Made by a program: the position numbers and the translations under genes. Shown here one piece after another: positions 1 through 4,428 of a stretch of 7,003 nt of DNA. The stretch's first letter is position 1. Every line of letters begins with the position of its first letter. The stretch is from JANNRW01 sp031401815 (GTDB lineage Bacteria > Desulfobacterota > Desulfuromonadia > Geobacterales > DSM-12255): positions 1-7,003 of the forward strand of contig JANNRW010000255.1 of the NCBI GenBank assembly GCA_031401815.1, in the 5' to 3' direction. The notes beneath the pieces were generated by a model. The model made no database searches. It was not told the DNA's origin and saw nothing but the letters and a program-made list of their open reading frames with translations.

Positions 1-6
1 GCAACT

Positions 7-168
7 TCCGGTTTGGTCTTTGCATTTAGCCTCCCCTCCCTTGACGGGAGGGGATTGAGGGGTGGGTGAAGGTGCCGTCATCGTAAAGCATGGCAAATTA
101 CCCCACCCCCTAACCCCCTCCCGCAAGGGGAGGGGGACTTATACGGCAACTGCAAATACCAAACCGGA
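7..168. repeat. MITE-like inverted-repeat element
   Basis: Positions 7-24 and 151-168 are terminal inverted repeats matching at 17 of 18 bases (TCCGGTTTGGTCTTTGCA against TCCGGTTTGGTATTTGCA). Inside them lie two copies of a C/G-run hairpin unit in opposite orientation, at about 30-68 and 98-137. Each copy is itself a small stem (CCCTCCC, TTGA or GCAA, GGGAGGGG) followed by a TTAGGGGGTGGG-type tail. There is no open reading frame inside, so it is non-autonomous. Similar C/G-run palindromes are known as dispersed repeats in many bacterial genomes. Whether this one is mobile, or copied elsewhere in this genome, cannot be seen from the window. Confidence 0.7.
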
Positions 169-214
169 CACTACTGATCCGAATCAGGTATTGAAGATTT
201 ATTCGTAAATTCTC

Positions 215-257
215 TAAAAAATAAGTCCCCTCTCCCCAAGGGGAAGAGGGGACTTAT
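215..257 (-). terminator. Rho-independent terminator of the zinc-ribbon gene
   Basis: Positions 221-233 (ATAAGTCCCCTCT) pair perfectly with 245-257. The stem is extended by CCCC/GGGG at 234-237 and 240-243, with one bulged base at 244 and an AA loop. Read on the minus strand the stem ends in a run of six T residues (about 216-221). It starts 17 bases after the TAA stop of the zinc-ribbon gene, so it fits as that gene's terminator. Its sequence closely resembles the hairpin core of the repeat at 98-140. Confidence 0.85.
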
Positions 258-273
258 TGCGAGTATATCAGTT

Positions 274-756
274 TTACGTCGGATGAATGTCTGTTCCACG
301 ATAAGCATGTCCTGTTGCGCTCTTGGCCAGATTACCGGTCTCCTCGGCTGATTTGATGCTCTCCTTGCCGCAGCCTGCGCATTTGAATGTCGGAACTTCA
401 ACCACGAACTTGAAAGGTTCTGCATGCTTGAACTCGACTTCAACTTCCTTTGACTGCTTGCCTGTTGGGGTAGCAGGGAGTTCCTGGGCACAGCCGGGGC
501 AGTGGTAGTGTTTGGTGAAGAACCCTTTTTTTGTAGCACTGGGAACAAATTTGTAGGCATCCGGATCCATTACAGAGTCCATCAACAGACCGGCAAACAT
601 CGGGTAGACGAAGCGCTTGTGACCCTGGTCGCAGAGTGCGGCGGGCATGGCATGTATGGTCACTTTTACCCCACCCTCTTCGCCACTGAAAGTGTCGATA
701 GGTTTTACTGTCATTGCACCTTTACATTTGCTGCATGGCCCTTGTGGTTTGCTCAT
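274..756 (-). CDS. Two-site zinc-ribbon protein, unknown function
   Basis: This 160-residue soluble protein has no signal peptide or membrane segment. Its cysteines are spaced like two treble-clef or ribbon metal sites. The first would use C8-x2-C11 with C42 and H46 (CDQGH), and the second C86-x2-C89 (CPGC) with C126-x2-C129 (CAGC). The two halves look like a loose duplication joined by a charged linker (about 100-115). The start is supported by AGGGAG nine bases upstream of the ATG. The gene appears monocistronic: the next upstream gene ends 68 bases away across a direct repeat, and a strong terminator follows. I recognise no specific family. Zinc binding is inferred from cysteine spacing alone. 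Rubredoxin-like iron binding or a nucleic-acid or protein-binding role are alternatives. Confidence 0.85.
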   Translation of the reverse strand: MSKPQGPCSKCKGAMTVKPIDTFSGEEGGVKVTIHAMPAALCDQGHKRFVYPMFAGLLMDSVMDPDAYKFVPSATKKGFFTKHYHCPGCAQELPATPTGKQSKEVEVEFKHAEPFKFVVEVPTFKCAGCGKESIKSAEETGNLAKSATGHAYRGTDIHPT

Positions 757-779
757 GATTGTTATCTCCCTGTTTTTTA

Positions 780-815
780 AATTATGAAGTATGAGGTATG
801 AATTATGAAGTATGA
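780..815. repeat. Short tandem-like direct repeat, 15 bp with 21-bp period
   Basis: AATTATGAAGTATGA occurs at 780-794 and again at 801-815, separated by GGTATG, which itself resembles part of the unit. The block lies just upstream of the zinc-ribbon gene's ribosome binding site. Read on the minus strand it supplies two CATAAT motifs that resemble -10 boxes, but no convincing -35 partner was found. Confidence 0.6.
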
Positions 816-824
816 AAAAGGAGT

Positions 825-1118
825 CTAGGAAATGGAAAGACCGGGGGGCGCTCTTCCCTGTGGCATGCTTGAAAAACTGAGCGAACTGGAACTGTATGAC
901 TGTATGTAGTGTGGAGGAGTGTCGGCCAGTGTCGCTAATAATACCGCAGCAGGTTTGACGCTTCTGGCGATAATTGAAATTGTGGCTTTTCGGGTCTGAG
1001 GCAGAGGGGATGTTTTCAGGCAGGGGGCGTCAAGGCTGGGTATGCTTTCGGTTGAAAAAGAGACCGGCACAACCACCAGCAGAGAAAAAATAAGGATTTG
1101 AGATAAAACTCTTATCAC
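825..1118 (-). CDS. Small exported protein of unknown function
   Basis: This 97-residue ORF overlaps no other gene. It begins at a GTG preceded by AGGGG with 7 bases of spacing. The N-terminus (about residues 2-22) is a basic residue followed by a hydrophobic stretch, typical of a Sec signal peptide. The mature part is Ser/Pro-rich, has one cysteine (about residue 33) and ends with an ADTPP segment and a GRAPPG motif. From memory, short signal-peptide proteins ending in R-A/G-P-P occur near metal-efflux (RND/Cus-type) genes and in DUF2946-like groups, but no such genes are visible here. The reading may therefore be a solitary or left-over member. A dyad at 1171-1216 and a TATACT box (1170-1175) lie upstream. 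It could also be a chance ORF. Confidence 0.5.
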   Translation of the reverse strand: MIRVLSQILIFSLLVVVPVSFSTESIPSLDAPCLKTSPLPQTRKATISIIARSVKPAAVLLATLADTPPHYIQSYSSSSLSFSSMPQGRAPPGLSIS

Positions 1119-1170
1119 GGAAGCGCCCCTAATCAGGTTATGCGCAGATATCAGGTGTGGGAGTTAATCA

Positions 1171-1216
1171 GTATACACCTTTACAATCAAACATCGGTTT
1201 GACAGATTCTGTATAC
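1171..1216. promoter_or_regulatory. Nested dyad, possible operator or hairpin
   Basis: TCAAAC (1187-1192) and GTTTGA (1197-1202) form a perfect inverted repeat around ATCG. GTATACA (1171-1177) and TGTATAC (1210-1216) flank it as a second, outer inverted pair with almost the same centre. A TATACT -10-like box on the minus strand (1170-1175) overlaps the outer arm, about 50 bases before the GTG of the small exported protein. This could be a repressor site or an mRNA hairpin for that gene. No -35 box could be assigned. Confidence 0.4.
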
Positions 1217-1269
1217 CATAGGAGCGATCCAATTAAAAGCAATTACCGTAGATAAACCTAGAAAAAGCA

Positions 1270-1416
1270 TTTAACACAGAGACACAGAGGCACTGAGATA
1301 ATCATTACAAAGACTTAGGTAAAATATCAGCTTCATTTGTGTTTGCCTTTCAGGTTGTAAGGTAATTTCAAAAATCTCAATGATTTCCTCTGCGTCTCGG
1401 TGTCTCTGTGTTTCAA
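1270..1416. repeat. MITE-like palindrome of the 'ACACAGAGACACAGAGG' type
   Basis: The arms 1270-1306 and 1379-1416 are inverted copies matching at 30 of 38 aligned columns, with a core of 13 identical bases (AACACAGAGACAC). Weaker dyad symmetry continues inward (TTACAAAGACTTAGG against TTACAACCTGAAAGG on the other strand), so most of the 147 bases is an imperfect palindrome. No coding capacity is present. From memory this sequence type is a widespread dispersed repeat in bacterial genomes. Mobility is inferred only from its shape. Confidence 0.7.
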
Positions 1417-1440
1417 CTGCAGTTTTTAGGATAAAAGTTA

Positions 1441-1475
1441 AAAAAAAGGGGCGTGAATGAATTCACGCCCCTTTT
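1441..1475 (-). terminator. Rho-independent terminator of the antiporter gene
   Basis: A perfect 14-bp stem (AAAAGGGGCGTGAA at 1444-1457, partner at 1462-1475) closes a TGAA loop. On the minus strand it is followed by seven T residues (1447-1441). It lies 16 bases past the antiporter stop codon. The plus-strand reading has only TTTT followed by C, so it mainly serves the minus strand. Confidence 0.92.
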
Positions 1476-1491
1476 CAATATTCGTACAATG

Positions 1492-2739
1492 TTACAAACT
1501 CTGATCATCCAGCAACAGCCCAAGCTTTCCGGCCAGCCAGCGTGTGGTGGTGGCCTGAATTATGATGGTGAGCAGGATTGCGATGAAGGTTATTGATGCG
1601 ATAATCTCAGCTCCAGGGACTTTCATGCCGACCAGAATACCGGCCAGTGCGCCTGGTATGACACCTGTTTCCCGTGTCCAGCACATGAACAGCATTTCGT
1701 TCAGGCTCCATTTTGCTCTTCTGTCAGGGAGTGCTGAAAGAAAGACCGTGGCTGGTCTGGCAATAAACATGAGAACTGCTGTCAGGGCAATGCCGCTCCA
1801 GAGATATTTACCCATCATGGCAAAATCAACCTGGCTGCCAAGAAGAATGAAGATGAACATCCGCATTATGAGCGAAGTCGTAAGAATGAAATCCTCCAGC
1901 TTCTCCTCCTCGCCATGCTCCATCTTGAAACCGAAAGCATCCTTGTTGCCAAGCATGATGCCGAATACGAATACAGCCATGAAACCGCTGGCATGGAAGT
2001 TCTCGGCGCTCATATAGGCGCCCACTACAGCCATAAGTGTAACCAGAGGGGCATACTCAAGGAGGAAGCTGAATTTCTCATGGGCAATGAGCAGGGCTGC
2101 CAGATAACCAAGAACTCCGCCAACCAGTATCCCTATAAAGGCATTGCTGAGAAGATCCATGGTTGCCTTGCCGAGTGAGAATTGACCACTGGTTCCCATG
2201 ATGATCCCAAGCAGGGCAAAAGTGACAATGGCACCCATGGCGTCATTAAAGGCAGATTCACTCATTACGGTCTGGGCAACACGATCCTTGATTCTTACCT
2301 GTTTGAATACCGGTACCAGAGTTGCCGGGTCGGTAGAGGCAATAACAGCGCCGAACAACAGAGCGGTCATGAGTGACATTCCGAGAATCTGTGTTGCGGC
2401 AAAGCCGACTATGACAACTGTTATGACAACTCCAATCGTAGCAATTACTACAATTGTTATCCAGACCTCTTTAAGGACTTTCAGCCGCAGGCTTGCCCCG
2501 CCGTCAAAAAGAATGTAACAGGAGCCGAAAATAAGGATCAATTGATTAAAGGCTGAGTCAGCCTTTACACTGATAATCCCTCCCATTTCAGGCCCAAGAC
2601 CAATGCCTATCAAAAGGAATACCACAACATCCGGAACCTTCAGTTTCGAGGCAAGGATGCCGCTGAAGGAGCCTGCACCCAAAATGATGCCGATTACCAG
2701 CAGGATTTGCTTTGCAGAGTGAATTGCCGCAGATTCCAT
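1492..2739 (-). CDS. CPA1/NhaP-like cation:proton antiporter
   Basis: This 415-residue inner-membrane protein has about 12-13 hydrophobic segments spread over its whole length. It should exchange Na+ (or K+) for H+ across the cytoplasmic membrane. Family marks are visible. They are an N-terminal VPDVVVFLLIGIGLGP helix (35-50), the STDPATLVPVF unwound-helix motif (135-145), the S-E-S-x-x-N-D ion-binding motif (E161, N165, D166), an RP pair (328-329) and an Arg in the WTRETG segment (R356). N-D at the ion site points to the electroneutral CPA1/NhaP type rather than NhaA. It stops after the transport domain and lacks the C-terminal TrkA/RCK regulatory domain of longer relatives. The start is supported by AAAGGA nine bases upstream. 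It follows the lipoprotein gene by 117 bases and may be read from the same promoter through a hairpin. Ion specificity cannot be told from sequence. Confidence 0.93.
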   Translation of the reverse strand: MESAAIHSAKQILLVIGIILGAGSFSGILASKLKVPDVVVFLLIGIGLGPEMGGIISVKADSAFNQLILIFGSCYILFDGGASLRLKVLKEVWITIVVIATIGVVITVVIVGFAATQILGMSLMTALLFGAVIASTDPATLVPVFKQVRIKDRVAQTVMSESAFNDAMGAIVTFALLGIIMGTSGQFSLGKATMDLLSNAFIGILVGGVLGYLAALLIAHEKFSFLLEYAPLVTLMAVVGAYMSAENFHASGFMAVFVFGIMLGNKDAFGFKMEHGEEEKLEDFILTTSLIMRMFIFILLGSQVDFAMMGKYLWSGIALTAVLMFIARPATVFLSALPDRRAKWSLNEMLFMCWTRETGVIPGALAGILVGMKVPGAEIIASITFIAILLTIIIQATTTRWLAGKLGLLLDDQSL

Positions 2740-2823
2740 GAAGTACCATCCTTTGACAGAGCTGAAATTATCATTTTGAGAAGAAATATAATCAGGCAGA
2801 TTTGGTAAAAGAAGAGTCTGGTA

Positions 2824-2846
2824 ACCGGGGGGGGATGCCCCCCGGT
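2824..2846 (-). other. G/C-run hairpin between lipoprotein and antiporter genes
   Basis: ACCGGGGGG (2824-2832) pairs with CCCCCCGGT (2838-2846) around a 5-base loop, starting 10 bases after the lipoprotein stop codon. No T-tract follows immediately on the minus strand, so it is a poor intrinsic terminator. It may attenuate transcription or stabilise the 3' end of the lipoprotein message. Confidence 0.6.
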
Positions 2847-2856
2847 CAGAGTAGAA

Positions 2857-3174
2857 TCAGACGCCGAATTCCACTGAAGTGCAGACGAGTTTGCCATCCT
2901 TGTTCTTTTCGAGGACGACACGAGTTTTCGGATCCTGAGTGTTGTAGTTGTCAGTGTCAAAAGTGCGTTTGTGGTAAATGAGCACCGGCTTGTTTGGATC
3001 CTTACGATCCTCTTCATCCGGCTTGCCAAACTTCTCAATAAGTTCTGCTTCTGTCTTGTCCGCTGCAAAACCCTGGAACTGGCCGCGCGGCATATCACCC
3101 TTTTTGCAGGCTACAATCAGTAGAAGAAGGCTAAGCAGTAGAACAGCTTTTTTAAATCGGGAAAACAAATTCAT
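2857..3174 (-). CDS. Small predicted lipoprotein, possibly BamE-like fold
   Basis: This 105-residue protein has a basic N-terminus (R6, K8, K9), a hydrophobic run (10-22) and a lipobox L-I-V-A-C with the lipidated cysteine at C23, followed by KK. The mature protein should therefore be anchored by lipid, probably in the outer membrane because no Asp follows the cysteine. The mature part has a helix ending in E-K-F-G-K-P-D (about 46-52), then alternating strands with conserved-looking aromatic and basic residues, and a second cysteine near the C-terminus. The x-F-G-x-P element recalls the SmpA/OmlA (BamE) domain, but this is a weak likeness and no function is assigned. The start is well supported by AAGGAG eight bases upstream of ATG. 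A sigma-70-like promoter lies about 80-100 bases upstream. The antiporter follows downstream and may share the transcript. Confidence 0.88.
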   Translation of the reverse strand: MNLFSRFKKAVLLLSLLLLIVACKKGDMPRGQFQGFAADKTEAELIEKFGKPDEEDRKDPNKPVLIYHKRTFDTDNYNTQDPKTRVVLEKNKDGKLVCTSVEFGV

Positions 3175-3205
3175 TTCTCTAACTCCTTTTTCTGGTTTTT
3201 ATGAT

Positions 3206-3224
3206 CTGCAAAATCCATTTGCAG
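3206..3224. repeat. Small inverted repeat in the lipoprotein leader
   Basis: CTGCAAA (3206-3212) and TTTGCAG (3218-3224) form a perfect 7-bp dyad around ATCCA. GAT/ATC extends it with one bulged base. It lies between the predicted promoter and the ribosome binding site, so it could be an mRNA hairpin or an operator. Confidence 0.4.
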
Positions 3225-3250
3225 CATCAATCTTATTGAAAAACTTAGTA

Positions 3251-3280
3251 AAAATACAGCAAAACAGTATTTGTTGTCAA
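3251..3280 (-). promoter_or_regulatory. Predicted sigma-70 promoter of the lipoprotein gene
   Basis: On the minus strand a perfect -35 TTGACA (3280-3275) is followed after 17 or 18 bases by GTATTT or TATTTT (3257-3251), a moderate -10. Transcription would begin around 3245, giving a leader of about 70 bases before the lipoprotein start. The -35 is strong and the -10 is weak. Confidence 0.55.
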
Positions 3281-3338
3281 GCTGGAAATCTAAATTATGT
3301 TCATGGGGGTGGATTCCGCTTTACAGGGTAAGGATATA

Positions 3339-3431
3339 CGTAGGGGCAAAGCAAAAGTTTCACCTGCTTTGCCCTTGTTGCCACAAAAATTAAAGGCGGG
3401 CAAAGCAGATAAACCATGCTTTGCCCCTACG
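3339..3431. repeat. Nested palindromic repeat of the 'GTAGGGGCAAAGCA' type
   Basis: The ends CGTAGGGGCAAAGCA (3339-3353) and its exact complement (3417-3431) form a perfect 15-bp terminal inverted repeat. Inside, CTGCTTTGCCC (3364-3374) and its exact complement (about 3398-3408) form a second pair. The motif GGCAAAGCA thus occurs four times in alternating orientation, so two alternative folds are possible. It begins 22 bases past the stop of the small membrane protein gene, where it could protect or end that transcript, although no T-tract is present. Related motifs are, from memory, common dispersed repeats. No ORF is inside. Confidence 0.75.
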
Positions 3432-3453
3432 CAAAAGACGTTTTCGTTTAATC

Positions 3454-3735
3454 TCAACGTGACTGCAGGATGATCTGAACCTTGGCTACTGTAAGGGCGA
3501 TCCAGAGAGTAGAGAGAAAAATAAATGTTGCCAGCGGAATATGGCGATCCAGGATGATTTTGGGGGAGATAAAACGGACAACAGAGGACATCGGCGCAGT
3601 AATCATTTTCAGCAGGGTAAAGACGAAATTTGTTTCACGTTTTTCGCCGGCCATGATGAACAGAATGGCCTGGCCGACATAGGCAAGCAGGGCTACTTCA
3701 AGAATGGCTTTAAACATCTGGATGAAGAGCAGCAT
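3454..3735 (-). CDS. Small integral membrane protein, coupled to TPR gene
   Basis: This 93-residue protein has two clear hydrophobic segments (about 8-30 and 66-88). They flank a middle stretch (36-60) that is amphipathic and positively charged (K32, R33, R54, K59, R64), which suggests a hairpin in the inner membrane with a cytoplasmic loop. Its ATG shares one base with the TAA stop of the TPR gene (TAATG), and GAGG lies seven bases upstream inside that gene, so translation is very probably coupled. I do not recognise the family. A faint likeness to YggT-type proteins (a proline/arginine-containing amphipathic stretch before a hydrophobic helix) is not enough for a call. The strict coupling suggests that it anchors or works with the TPR protein. 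Confidence 0.82.
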   Translation of the reverse strand: MLLFIQMFKAILEVALLAYVGQAILFIMAGEKRETNFVFTLLKMITAPMSSVVRFISPKIILDRHIPLATFIFLSTLWIALTVAKVQIILQSR

Positions 3736-4295
3736 TATTTTACCTCTGTCCTGTTGGTGTCTGCAACCAGTTTGCGGGTTACTTTGGGATCGAATGTCTT
3801 CAGATGTGCGATGACTTCATCGACTTTCTTCTGCTCGTTCAGGGTGTAATAGGCCATACCGAGGTGGTACCAGGGGTAGGGGCTCAAGGGCTGAATTTCG
3901 CCTGCTTTTGCCAGCGCTTCGGCAGCCTCCCGGTGGCTGCCCAGTTCGGCAAAACAGAGCCCCATGCCGTACCAGGCGCGGTCCATCTTGGGTGACAGAT
4001 TTACTGCTGCCTGAAAAGAGCCAATGGCCTCTTCGAATTTTTTGTCAGCTTCAAGTACGTAACCAAGGTTAAAAAGTGTGACCGGATCATTCGGAGTTAT
4101 ACGCAGAGCCTCCCTGAAAAAGTGCTCTGCCTGTGGCAGCTGTTTCAAAGAGGCGTACAGATGCCCAAGACAGTTGATAGCGAGTGCAAAGTCGGGATCC
4201 TCAGCAATTGCCTGGTTGAACAGTTCAATAGCACGGTCATATTTACTGAACATCTGGAGGATACGAGCCTGAAGAAAGTAAAGCCATTTGATCAT
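3735..4295 (-). CDS. TPR-repeat protein, about five tetratricopeptide repeats
   Basis: From the start chosen here the protein is 186 residues and almost entirely TPR helices: about 1-35, 36-69, 70-103, 104-137 and 138-170. The repeats show the usual A-x-x-x-L-G/N-L pattern and a Pro ending each (EDPDF, ITPND, LSPKM, IQPLS, FDPKV). TPR arrays bind other proteins; no catalytic residues are expected and the partner is unknown. There is no signal peptide, so it is presumably cytoplasmic. An in-frame ATG 39 bases upstream (4334) would add 13 residues. I rejected it because it has no ribosome binding site and sits inside the predicted promoter just after the -10 box. The chosen ATG has AAAGGA 11 bases upstream, slightly far. 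The next gene overlaps its stop codon, so both form one operon. Confidence 0.88.
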   Translation of the reverse strand: MIKWLYFLQARILQMFSKYDRAIELFNQAIAEDPDFALAINCLGHLYASLKQLPQAEHFFREALRITPNDPVTLFNLGYVLEADKKFEEAIGSFQAAVNLSPKMDRAWYGMGLCFAELGSHREAAEALAKAGEIQPLSPYPWYHLGMAYYTLNEQKKVDEVIAHLKTFDPKVTRKLVADTNRTEVK

Positions 4296-4334
4296 ATTGG
4301 TTCGAGTCCTTTTCTGATAATTTGAGGGTTGCAT

Positions 4335-4363
4335 TTAATAGCACAGATTCCAAAAAGTTGCAA
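4335..4363 (-). promoter_or_regulatory. Predicted extended -10 promoter of the TPR operon
   Basis: On the minus strand TTGCAA (4363-4358) and TATTAA (4340-4335) are 17 bases apart. A TG one base before the -10 makes an extended -10 element. Transcription would start around 4327-4329, below the ATG at 4334 and above the one at 4295, which helps fix the start of the TPR gene. It lies just after the terminator of the symporter operon. Confidence 0.6.
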
Positions 4364-4375
4364 ACAATTGTCCTG

Positions 4376-4410
4376 AAAAAAACAGGGCTCGCATTGCGAG
4401 CCCTGTTTTT
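4376..4410 (-). terminator. Rho-independent terminator of the symporter operon
   Basis: A 15-bp perfect stem (4378-4392 with 4396-4410, core CAGGGCTCGC) closes a 3-base ATT loop. It ends on the minus strand in seven T residues (4382-4376). It lies 18 bases after the symporter stop. The plus-strand reading also ends in five T residues. Confidence 0.93.
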
Positions 4411-4428
4411 CTACATATGTAACCTGAA

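Larger units (their letters stand above)
1119..1491. other. Gene-free gap of 373 bases
   Basis: No supportable gene lies here. Left to right it holds the likely leader of the small exported protein, a symmetric dyad (1171-1216), about 50 bases of unremarkable AT-rich sequence, a palindromic repeat (1270-1416) and the antiporter terminator (1441-1475). These are listed separately. Confidence 0.8.

Noticed and set aside
171..560. 129-residue minus-strand ORF
   Set aside because: It overlaps the 3' part of the zinc-ribbon gene in another frame and runs through the terminator. It has no recognisable features.
1562..2518. Several plus-strand ORFs of 64-151 residues
   Set aside because: All are antisense to the antiporter gene, whose frame has clear family motifs throughout.
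2694..3098. 134-residue minus-strand ORF spanning the lipoprotein and antiporter start
   Set aside because: It is in another frame of the lipoprotein, whose lipobox and ribosome site are convincing. The alternative is low-complexity with no domain.
3339..3431. CRISPR array
   Set aside because: The repeated motif alternates in orientation with uneven short gaps. This is a palindrome, not direct repeats with regular spacers.
4296..4334. Longer TPR protein starting at 4334
   Set aside because: It has no ribosome site, and the ATG falls directly after a predicted extended -10 box, so it would lie upstream of the transcription start.
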